This document shows, in pieces, positions 10,850-21,218 of a stretch of DNA of 44,329 bases (positions are counted from its first letter, which is position 1; each line of letters begins with the position of its first letter). Source of the DNA: Saccoglossus kowalevskii (Eukaryota; Hemichordata; Enteropneusta; Harrimaniidae); the NCBI RefSeq assembly GCF_000003605.2, contig NW_003109985.1:238414-282742 (forward strand), in the 5' to 3' direction. Below the pieces are notes generated by a model. It saw nothing but the letters and a program-made list of their open reading frames with translations, did no database searches and was not told the DNA's origin. The translations under genes and the position numbers were made by a program.

Positions 10850-13464
10850 TGTTTGTACGTACGTGATTAGTGTGCATTGGTGACACTGTGTACGTTCGTA
10901 CGTGAGTAATGTGTATTGATGACACTGTACGTTCGTACGTGAGCAATGTGTATTGATGACACTGTACGTACGTACGTGAGCAATGTGTATTGATGACACT
11001 GTGTACGTTCGTACGTGAGCAATGTGTATTGATGACACTGTGTACGTTCGTAGGTGAGCAATGTGTATTGATGACACTGTGTACGTACGTACGTGAGCAA
11101 TGTGTATTGCTGACACTGTGTACGTTCGTACGTGAGCAATGTGTATTGATGACACTGTGTACGTATGTACGTGAGTAATGTGTATTGATGACACTGTACG
11201 TACGTACGTGAGCAATGTGTATTGATGACACTGTGTACGTATGTATGTGAGTAATGTGTATTGATGACACGGTGTACGTACGTACGTGAGCAAGGTGTAT
11301 TGATGACACTGTGTACGTACGTACGTGAGCAATGTGTATTGATGACACTGTGTACGTACGTACGTGAGCAATGTGTATTGATGACACTGTGCACGTACGT
11401 ACGTGAGTAATGTGTATTGATGACACTATGTACGTTCGTACGTGAGTAATGTGTATTGATGACACTGTGTACGTGAGTAATGTGTATTGATGACACTGTG
11501 TACGTTCGTACGTGAGTAATGTGTATTGATGACACTATGTACGTTCGTACGTGAGTAATGTGTATTGATAACACTGTACGTACGTACGTGAGCAATGTGT
11601 ATTGATGACACTAAGTACATTCGTACGTGAGTAATGTGTATTGATGACACTGTGTACGTTCGTACGTGTGCGATGTGTATTGATGACACTATGTACGTTC
11701 GTACGTGAGTAATGTGTATTGATGACACTGTGTACGTGAGTAATGTGTATTGATGACACTGTGTACGTTCGTACGTGAGTAATGTGTATTGATGACACTA
11801 TGTACGTTCGTACGTGAGTAATGTGTATTGATAACACTGTACGTACGTACGTGAGCAATGTGTATTGATGACACTAAGTACATTCGTACGTGAGTAATGT
11901 GTATTGATGACACTGTGTACGTTCGTACGTGTGCGATGTGTATTGATGACACTGTACGTATGTACGTGAGCAATGTGTATTGATGACACTGTGTACGTTC
12001 GTACGTGAGCAATGTGTATTGATGACACTGTACGTTCGTACGTGAGTAATGTGTATTGATGACACTGTACGTACGTACGTGAGCAATGTGTATTGATGAC
12101 ACTGTACGTACGTACGTGAGCAATGTGTATTGATGACACTGTGTACGTTCGTACGTGAGCAATGTGTATTGATGACACTGTGTACGTATGTACGTGAGTA
12201 ATGTGTATTGATGACACTGTACGTACGTACGTGAGCAATGTGTATTGATGACACTGTGTACGTATGTACGTGAGTAATGTGTATTGATGACACGGTGTAC
12301 GTTCGTACGTGAGCAATGTGTATTGATGACACTGTGTACGTACGTACGTGAGCAAGGTGTATTGATGACACTGTGTACGTACGTACGTGAGCAATGTGTA
12401 TTGATGACACTGTGTACGTACGTACGTGAGCAATGTGTATTGATGACACTGTGTACGTACGTACGTGAGCAATGTGTATTGATGACACTGTGCACGTACG
12501 TACGTGAGTAATGTGTATTGATGACATTATGTACGTTCGTACGTGAGTAATGTGTATTGATGACACTGTGTACGTGAGTAATGTGTATTGATGACACTGT
12601 GTACGTTCGTACGTGAGTAATGTGTATTGATGACACTATGTACGTTCGTACGTGAGTAATGTGTATTGATAACACTGTACGTACGTACGTGAGCAATGTG
12701 TATTGATGACACTAAGTACATTCGTACGTGAGTAATGTGTATTGATGACACTGTACGTGAGTAATGTGTATTGATGACACTGTGTACGTTCGTACGTGTG
12801 CGATGTGTATTGATAACACGGTGTAAGTTCGTACGTAAGTAATGTGTATTGATGAAACGGTGTACGTACGTACGTGAGCAATGTGTATTGATGACACTAT
12901 GTACGTTCGTACGTGAGTAATGTGTATTGATGACACTGTGTACGTGAGTAATGTGTATTGATGACACTAAGTACATTCGTACGTGAGTAATGTGTATTGA
13001 TGACACTGTGTACGTGAGTAATGTGTATTGATGACACTGTGTACGTTCGTACGTGTGCGATGTGTATTGATGACACTGTGTAAGTTCGTACGTAAGTAAT
13101 GTGTATTGATGAAACGGTGTACGTACGTACGTGAGCAATGTGTATTGATGACACTATGTACGTTCGTACGTGAGCAATGTGTATTGATGACACGGTGTAC
13201 GTTCGTACGTGAGCAATGTGTATTGATGACACGGTGTACGTTCGTACGTGAGCAATGTGTATTGATGACACTGTGTACGTTCGTACGTGAGCAATGTGTA
13301 TTGATGACACTATGTACGTTCGTACGTGAGCAATGTGTATTGATGACACGGTGTACGTTCGTACGTGAGCAATGTGTATTGATGACACTGTGTACGTTCG
13401 TACGTGAGCAATGTGTATTGATGACACTGTGTACGTTCGTACGTGAGCAATGTGTATTGATGAC
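10850..13464. repeat. 39-bp minisatellite, about 70 units, with higher-order structure
   Basis: The 39-bp unit reads approximately TGTGTATTGATGACACTGTG followed by TACGTTCGTACGTGAGCAA. Shortened 37-bp units lack one GT, and 27-bp units lack the TTCGTACG part. Many units carry the self-complementary ACGTACGTACGT. A run of distinctive variants (ATAACAC, CTAAGTACATTC, TGTGCGATG) recurs 263 bp apart (11568 and 11831) and again at 12669, so blocks of units were copied together. A larger block of about 1.02-1.10 kb is also duplicated (for example GCACGTACG at 11391 and 12492). The array lies inside the intron of the two-pass membrane protein gene. Confidence 0.97.
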
Positions 13465-13651
13465 TCTGTCACTCAATCACACTGACTGTGAAGAAACCAA
13501 CAACATTATATACTAGTATGTGATTTTTGAATAAGACAAATAGCTTTTAATTGGATTTTAATTTAACAGGTGGTATTCAAGTGAAACTTACTAATAAATA
13601 GTATTTATAGATGTTATTACATTTACTATTAACGCGGTTTGCATATTTGGG

Positions 13652-13701
13652 NNNNNNNNNNNNNNNNNNNNNNNNNNNNNNNNNNNNNNNNNNNNNNNNN
13701 N
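13652..13701. other. Assembly gap of 50 N
   Basis: A run of exactly 50 N lies between the 39-bp minisatellite and the array of about 143-bp units. The round length suggests a nominal gap, so the true distance is unknown. Confidence 0.99.
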
Positions 13702-16090
13702 TCATATTACCCTAAAAACTATCAGGTCTGTGCAGTGTCCTATGACATCTATGTACCAAGTGTCATTGAAATGTGATGATTACTACTTGAAATATCAAAA
13801 GTTGAAAATTAATTAATTATGCTAATTAGGTAATTAAAATCCAATTAAAACTAATCAGGTCTCTGCATAATCCTAGAAGATCTATGTAGCAAGTCTCATT
13901 GAAATATGATGATTACTACTTGTTATATCAAAAGCTGAAAATTAATTAATTATGCAAATTAGCTAATTAATATATACTGATATTATCCTAAAAACTATCA
14001 GGTCTGTGCAGTGTCCTATGACATCTATGTACCAAATTTCATTGAAATGTGATGATTACTACTTGAAATATCAAAAGCTGAAAATTAATTAATTATGCAA
14101 ATTAGGTAATTAATATGTACTCATATTACCCTAAAAACTATCAGGTCTGTGCAGTGTCCTATGACATCTATGTAACAAGTGTCATTGAAATGTGATGATT
14201 ACTACTTGAAATATCAAAAGTTGAAAATTAATTAATTATGCAAATTAGCTAATTAATATATACTGATATTATCCTAAAAACTATCAGGTCTGTGCAGTGT
14301 CCTATGACATCTATGTACCAAATTTCATTGAAATGTGATGATTACTACTTGAAATATCAAAAGCTGAAAATTAATTAATTATGCAAATTAGGTAATTAAA
14401 ATCCAATTAAAACTAATCAGGTCTCTGCATAATCCTAGAAGATCTATGTAAGCAAGTCTCATTGAAATATGATGATTACTACTTGATATATCAAAAGCTG
14501 AAAATTAATTAATTATGCAAATTAGCTAATTAATATGTACCGTACTCATATTACCCTAAAAACTATCAGGTCTGTGCAGTGTCCAATGACATCTATGTAC
14601 CAAGTGTCATTGAAATGTGATGATTACTACTTGAAATATCAAAAGCTGAAAATTAATTAATTATGCAAATTAGCTAATTAATATATACTGATATTATCCT
14701 AAAAACTATCAGGTCTGTGCAGTGTCCTATGACATCTATGTACCAAGTGTCATTGAAATGTGATGATTACTACTTGAAATATCAAAAGTTGAAAATTAAT
14801 TAATTATGCAAATTAGCTAATTAATATATACTCATATTACCCTAAAAACTATCAGGTCTGTGCAGTGTCCTATGACATCTATGTACCAAGTGTCATTGAA
14901 ATGTGATGATTACTACTTGAAATATCAAAAGTTGAAAATTAATTAATTATGCAAATTAGCTAATTAATATATACTGATATTACCCTAAAAACTATCAGGT
15001 CTGTGCAGTGTCCTATGACATCTATGTACAAAATTTCATTGAAATGTGATGATTACTACCTGAAATATCAAAAGCTGAAAATTAATTAATTATGCAAATT
15101 AGGTAATTAATATCCAATTAAAACTAATCAGGTGTCTGCATAATCCTAGAAGATCTATGTTGCAAGTCTCATTGAAATATGATAATTACTACTTGATATA
15201 TCAAAAGCAGAAAATTAATTAATTATGCAAATTAGGTAATTAATATGTACTCATATTACCCTAAAAACTATCAGGTCTGTGCAGTGTCCTGTGATATTTA
15301 TGTACCAAGTTTTATTGAAATGTGATGATTACTACTTGAAATATCAAAAGCTGAAAATTAATTAATTATGCAAATTAACTAATTAATATATACTGATATT
15401 ACCCTAAAAACTATCAGGTCTGTGCAGTGTCCTATGACATCTATGTACCAAATTTCATTGAAATGTAATGATTACTACTTGAAATATCAAAAGCTGAAAA
15501 TTAATTAATTATGCAAATTAAGTAATTAATATGTACTCATATTACCCTAAAAACTATCAGGTCTGTGCAGTGTCCTATGACATCTATGTACCAAGTGTCA
15601 TTGAAATGTGATGATTACTACTTGAAATATCAAAAGCTGAAAATTAATTAATTATGCAAATTAGCTAATTAATATATACTGATATTACCCTAAAAACTAT
15701 CAGGTTTGTGCAGTGTCCTATGACATCTATGTACCAAGTTTTATTGAAATGTGATGATTAGTACTTGAGATATCAGTGGAAAAGCCGAAAATTGATTAAT
15801 CATTATGCAAATTAGGTAATTAATATTGCACAGATTTTTACCCAAAACTAATCAAATCTGCGCATTAGTTTGGAACATCTGTGTGCCAAGTTTCATCAAA
15901 ATCCAATGAGTGGTTCTTTAGATATCAGTGGAACAGTCATGGAACAGCTAAAAATCAGCTAATTATCATGCAAATTAGGTAATTAATATGCATGGATTTT
16001 TACCAAAACCTAATCAAATCTGCGCATTGGCCCAGAGCATCTATGCATCAAGTTTCATCAAAAACTGATGTATGGTTCTTGAGATATCAG
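13702..16090. repeat. Tandem array of about 143-bp units with 133-bp subtype
   Basis: About 17 units were read from successive ATCAGGTCTGTGCAG anchors. Spacings run 133, 143, 143, 143, 133, 149, 143, 143, 143, 133, then 143 four times, 152 and 162 bp. The 133-bp subtype (TCCAATTAAAACTAATCAGG) returns every four or five units. Units from about 15780 on diverge and lengthen. Nearly every unit holds TTAATTAATTATGCAAATTAG, which contains the octamer ATGCAAAT and several TAATTA cores. The array starts at the gap, so its left end is not seen. Confidence 0.95.
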
Positions 16091-16107
16091 TGGAATACTA
16101 GTAGACG

Positions 16108-16139
16108 GACACACACACACACACACACACACACCCACA

Positions 16140-16176
<37 letters not shown>
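16108..16176. repeat. (AC)n microsatellite
   Basis: An AC run with a few CCC interruptions follows an ACGGACAC motif at the end of the array of about 143-bp units. Confidence 0.95.
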
Positions 16177-16179
<3 letters not shown>

Positions 16180-16196
16180 GACACACTAACTGCAAA

Positions 16197-16228
16197 GACT
16201 CCTTTTTTGTGCTTCGCACACGGGAGTC
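16197..16228. mobile_element. 3' hairpin of a SINE-like or MITE-like element
   Basis: GACTCC and GGAGTC form 6-bp arms around an inner TGTGC/GCACA stem. The hairpin follows directly on the CA tract and the last diverged array unit. The order of repeated core, CA tract and terminal hairpin suggests one non-autonomous element whose core was amplified. I recall similar composite repeats from other marine animals, but this cannot be verified here. Confidence 0.5.
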
Positions 16229-16342
16229 AAAAACGTTTAAGAGTATACAATTCTTAAGTTTCTGGTTTATCTAACTATATACATGTATATATAATATACT
16301 AATCCCCTTACACATTAACGCTTTTTGTTCTACACTTCACAG

Positions 16343-16481
16343 GAACAGCCAGGACGTCGAAACGCCCTCACCGTGTGTAAGCGATGACGACGCCCTACCG
16401 CTAGGAGATATGTCAAATGACATGCACGACACCGTCAGCAAAATATCAAGTGTCGAGTCAAATGATTCCATTACTACATAG
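16343..16481 (+). CDS. Terminal exon of the two-pass membrane protein at 10089
   Basis: A pyrimidine-rich acceptor (TTGTTCTACACTTCACAG) precedes 16343. Joined to the exon ending at 10699 the phase fits (AG plus G gives Arg), and the frame stays open for 45 further residues to a TAG at 16479-16481. The segment is acidic and Ser-rich (RNSQDVETPSP near its start, SSVESNDSITT at its end), like the tail before it, and unlike a random open frame in this AT-rich DNA. The total coding length is 750 nt. The intron is 5643 bp and full of tandem repeats. An AATAAA lies at about 16900. Confidence 0.7.
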
Positions 16482-16899
16482 TGTATTTTGTTCATGCTGC
16501 TCGTCGCGATTTCTCTGTCGTTCTGACGTTCATAGTTGGTCATATGATAAGAATGTTATCACCGGATATTACTTATTCGTATAACTAGATGGGAATCATG
16601 GCGTCACGGGTTGTATTATGCATTCATCAGCGATTCGTGCATAACACTGGCCCATGACGTCACTCGTAACAGCTAGCTCTACGCACCAGTGATATCAGGT
16701 GATAACTTCATAATATATGCAAGTAAACCATATTTATATACAGGCATTTTTAATTTTATATCTCGCATTATTGACATTTTACGAAATTTAAATAGTAACA
16801 ACTTATTTTCGCTTTTTATATTATATTATTTTATATTATATTAATATTATATGTGTGTGTATATTATGTATATTCTTACAAAACATTGCATATGATAAT

Positions 16900-16905
16900 A
16901 ATAAA
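16900..16905 (+). terminator. AATAAA poly(A) signal candidate
   Basis: A hexamer in AT-rich sequence about 420 nt after the stop of the second two-pass membrane protein gene. Such hexamers are common in this base composition, so support is weak. Confidence 0.3.
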
Positions 16906-19560
16906 TGTTGGTAGTACTTAGATTGTTACACCCAGGTTTCAATACTACCCAGTAAAAATATTAACATGCGTCTGTAATGGTATCTTCGTAAGTTAAAACG
17001 CGCGGGTGGATATCGGTTCGGGTATCTGCTTCCTGGCTTGTCAGACAATAAGAACGCTAAATAAGGAAGAACTAGACTTTTTTGGTACGGTGTTGTTGGA
17101 ATTTGCAGAGAACGGCCCTTTATAATCATGCTATAAGTTTCTCGTTCTTCTGTCACTGTTGGCAAAACATCATTACTTGTATATTTCCCAAACTCAATTA
17201 TATAAATTCGATCAAATGCTAACTGGTGACATGATTCTTGAAATTATGTGATTAGTTACGCAGTTTTGTGTTCATGCTACATTTTGGCAAATCTTACATT
17301 GGCTGTCTGCCCATGGCCCGTGGTACTGAACACGTTGTAATTAGCATACCATACACAATCCGTGTTCTTCAAACAATATGATTTGATATGGTAGTTACTT
17401 ATAATTTATACATAACTTACTAGCAGCCAAATACAAATAACGATTCATAAAATGTGTAGATATATGCAACACTTGATTGACATTGATTGATAGTTGTCTT
17501 ATGGATATCATGTGTAATTAATGCATGAATTATGTGATAAATGCACTGCCACATAACTATAACAGAATGTAAATATGTAAAGTTACAAGTTGTGCGATAT
17601 TTACATTATTAAAGGCGATTGCTAGTTTAAAATATTGACGCATTGTGTTTACTTTTAAGTGTTCAACAATCATATAACATAACGAACATATATTAACCAT
17701 GTAGCATTTGTAAAAAAAAAAAAAACAGTAACACGCGCACCACATAAATCGACATTCAAGAAGAGTTAGAGACTTTAAAGGGGGCAGAGGTGTGGTTTTT
17801 GTCACTCCGTACATGAACTTTGAGATATATGAATCAACTATGCTTATAAAAACAACTTGTATGAACTGCGAAATGTCCTAAATATCGGGTATAAAACGGG
17901 CTGTGAAGTATACGACAAACGTCCTCTTTGCATGGCGTCATTTCGTATAATCCAAGACGAATTGAAATGTTTAATCTACAATGTATGTTACTTGTTGCAT
18001 CGCACTGCATTGTGGGAAGATAAATTGAATATATTGTGAATACAATCTTGTTTTATACTAAAACGATATCAATTGCAATTTTAAAATGTATAACAAATCA
18101 ATATCATTAAGATTATAATCTGTTGTTAGCCATTGTCAATATGTTTTGAGATATAAATTGCATCACGAATTAGTCTCGCTTAATGTTCAGTGATCCAGTA
18201 TATACATAACAGACTAATATTGCCGTGGTTGCAGGAACCAATTTTGTGATATGCTCGTAATTTGTATCTAATTGACTTTCAAGAAGACACAAACAATTAC
18301 ATTGCAATGATTGTATGTTTAAATCAACTATATGCTTAGTATGCTGCATGAACCTTTTAAAATCTGCCCGAGAAAAAGTAGTATAAGCAACTATGTGATT
18401 GCAATGTGATTTGTTACTTTAGAGTACATGTGGTATAATATCATTGAATATATAGGGTAGTTAAAAATTGTCCAACTTCGTTCTGTTTTGCTAATAAGCA
18501 GCGTGTCATCAAGCCTTCATATTGTGTACTTGATCTGTAATAAAGTATACCAATTCGCCTTTGTATTAAACAAAAATATACAAATACCTCATTAAGATAA
18601 CATAAAATATACATTAACATCATATGTGAAATAAATGTTTGTCACGGTCGGCTTTTATAAACTTTTTTAAAAAGCAAAACGCTCTCAATATAACCCATTT
18701 TAGCAATATACATCCAATATTGCCCTATGAAAATTATGACAATGCCCTTCCTTGTCCCTGCCTCTTTGTCCCGAAAATCTAAATATATTTCACTGGTCAA
18801 ACACATTTAAAGTTAGAAAATGGTAGCTATTTTCCCTTTTAAACTTCATGAACTCTACGAAATATACATACAAACACAAAAACTGCGTCATTGCCCTGAA
18901 CATATATTAGCCAACTGCGATTTCTTCCAAATGTGAACTACATAGCCAATGGGTAGGCCAAACAGGCAAAGAAAAGTGAAAATGTCTCATTCGGCAAGGG
19001 AATTTATCTTCAAAAGAAGTTTAGAATAACGTGACAGTGGTGTCATAAGGATACAAGATCATCAAAGTATCTATTCAATGAAGTTTGTACGTTGCAAGTT
19101 AAGTTGGATACAAAGATTTATATTTTTATTTCTACAACTTAAAAAACTACAAGTCATTATTATTATTAGGAAAAATAAATTATTACATTCTATTGATTCA
19201 GATTTATAGAAGTATGGCACTTACTGGTGTTTTGATTCATAATTGCATACAATATTAAACCCTGAGAAGCTTTCCCGAAAACATCGTTTTAGGACGCTTG
19301 TATTCAATTGTTTTGGCAAAATCGTCAGTTAATCAAAAGAAGACCCAATATTCCAATTAGGCCCATCTAAAACGTAAACTTATATGTAATATAGTTATAT
19401 AAATCCTTCAAGGATGGTACATTCAATATTATCAAAGATTTATAAGATAAAGTTATGCAACTTTGATATCAAAGATCACAGTGATATTTATTTATTCAAT
19501 TCACAGTTCAACAGGCAAACCCATTAACAGAACTGGAAAAAATAAACAAAACATAAAGAA
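16906..19560. other. Non-coding stretch
   Basis: AT-rich sequence with only short open frames and a poly-A run near 17711. I see no gene, RNA or repeat array that can be supported. Confidence 0.6.
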
Positions 19561-19655
19561 TACAAATACAAATACAAATACAAATACAAATACAAATACA
19601 AATACAAATACAAATACAAATACAAATACAAATACAAATACAATACAAATACAAG
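19561..19655. repeat. (TACAAA)n microsatellite, likely 3' tail of the retrotransposon
   Basis: About 15 hexamers with one shortened unit. It sits where the 3' tail of the minus-strand non-LTR element is expected, and CR1/L2/jockey-type elements are known to end in short tandem tails. Confidence 0.85.
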
Positions 19656-20700
19656 AATAAGAAGATATACATCAAAATGACAAAGTAACAAAATAAAATA
19701 ATTATACAGTACTGATTTAAAACTATACAAAAATGAAAAAATATCAATATTACATTTAAATGAAAAGCCATTAAATAATGTCATACACCTTAAAAGTGAC
19801 GAATGCTTCGTGAAGTTGACTGCTCCACAGTCAGGCTTAAAAAATGGTTTGCGTCTCAAACAAGTATTTGGAACATAAAAATAAATATTGGCAAGAATAT
19901 CAGGGCAGTCATAAGAAGAATCAACAATTGTGTATAAAAAGAGAAGATCAAGAATAGTTCTCCTGTTAAATAAAAGAGGAATGTTAAAAATTTGCAATAA
20001 ATAGGATAACATGAAATACTACAATGCAACAGTCTACAAACTTATTAGGATCAGTTTGCAAAATGTGACTGTCTGTTGGAGATGTAATAGACCTATAAAG
20101 CTTGGTATCATCAGCGTAAAGACTAAGATTGGCAGAGATATCAAGGTGAGTGATGTCATTAATATACATAACAAATAAGGCCAGACTTTTTTTATTCCTT
20201 GTTTCTCGAGTTTTTATGAGGCAAATTTGTTGATGAGGGCGAAAATATAATAAAATTATTTTTTTTTCCATTAGAATTGTGTGATTCTCAAAGAATTGTA
20301 AGTATAAATAATCATTGATCCGAGAGAAACCATTTAGACACGTAACCACCCATAACTACTTTCTGCTGCCATGACTTAGATAGAATGATAACCAATGAAA
20401 TGTAAACTACCACAAATACCAAGTTTAAAGACCTTGTGGAGTAGCAGTGGATGGCACACAGTGTCGAAAGCCTTACTGGAATCAGTATATATGGAATCGA
20501 CCTGTTGCTTTTTGTTAATAATAGCAGATAAAAGTCAGTGTATTCCATCAGATTAGTGGAGGTTGATCTGTTTTTAATAAAACCATGTCGATTGACAGTA
20601 ATATTGGGGCTAATATGATTATACAAATGAGGAAAAAGCGGTAACAAAGAAATTGAACGACAGTTAACAACATATGTGACGACGTTCTCACAATCTTGTG
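19561..20700 (-). pseudogene. Decayed non-LTR retrotransposon ORF2 (reverse transcriptase)
   Basis: Read on the minus strand in broken frames, the segment shows ordered reverse transcriptase pieces: CRSISLLPLF, GFIKNRSTSTNLMEY (about 20600-20545), VDSIYTDSSKAFDTV (about 20510-20450), FVMYINDITH, the catalytic LYADDTKLYR (YADD at 20118-20107), and a C-terminal RRTILDLLFLY (about 19970). This order is that of CR1/jockey-type non-LTR elements. Frameshifts, and a missing stretch before FVMYIND where a PQGSxLGP motif is expected, show it is dead. The 5' part is lost, as is common for these elements. Its 3' end runs into the TACAAA repeat, read as TTTGTA on this strand. Confidence 0.85.
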
Positions 20701-21120
20701 CAAGATCCTTGAGCACATCACTCATTGCAGTTTGGAAATGTTCAATTGCATTTACAACAATGAACAAGATTACACCAAAAACTAAAACGCACATAATATA
20801 TTTGCAAAAAACAGCCTGAACGAAATAAATGAACACTAACCATTTCTGCAAATGTACTTTTGTTTTGTGATCATTTCGTAGTTCCCACATATCACACCAC
20901 CATCATCTTAAAAATCCTTGATTTTGTATATGATAATTAAACCAACTGTATCAGTGCGATCACTTGACAATATATTACTGGATATATATGTAGCATACAT
21001 ATACTTTTAAATATTCCCAATTCACAAACTGTGAAATCATGGAGACTACAACACTTGACTACAATTCTACATGACACGATTCCATGACAGTTCACGCATT
21101 ATTTACTGTTCCATTACACT
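20701..21120. other. Intergenic, nothing recognised
   Basis: AT-rich sequence between the retrotransposon remnant and the 3' end of the SLC26A11-like gene. No gene seen. Confidence 0.5.
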
Positions 21121-21218
21121 TCATTTTACATTATCATTATCTTCTTCTTGGTTTGTCTCCTCTATATGTTTGGAATTTCCTATTGAAAACGGCACATGTG
21201 TAGCATCGGGCAAGTTTT
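21121..21218 (-). CDS. SLC26A11-like exon 14, terminal
   Basis: Acceptor TTTTTTGTAATATACAG. In phase it encodes E-NLPDATHVPFSIGNSKH and an acidic tail (ETNQEEDNDNVK) to TGA at 21123-21121. Support comes from a paralogous terminal exon at 43508 that also begins EN, then DATHV, in the same phase. Confidence 0.75.

Noticed and set aside
10850-13464. CRISPR-like repeat arrangement
   Set aside because: There are no unique spacers; units are contiguous minisatellite copies in an intron of a eukaryotic gene.
10778-13476. Long minus-strand and plus-strand open frames (up to 335 codons) across the 39-bp array
   Set aside because: The unit is 13 codons long and lacks stops in all three minus frames, so openness is automatic. 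Products are pure repeats (such as LTYVRTQCHQYTL) and change frame at 37-bp units.
16197-16228. Helitron 3' end
   Set aside because: The hairpin is right, but no CTRR follows it closely and no matching TC start was found.
19508-20012. Open frames through the TACAAA tract
   Set aside because: The repeated LY, CI or NT dipeptides are the microsatellite itself. Only the part before it is retrotransposon-derived.
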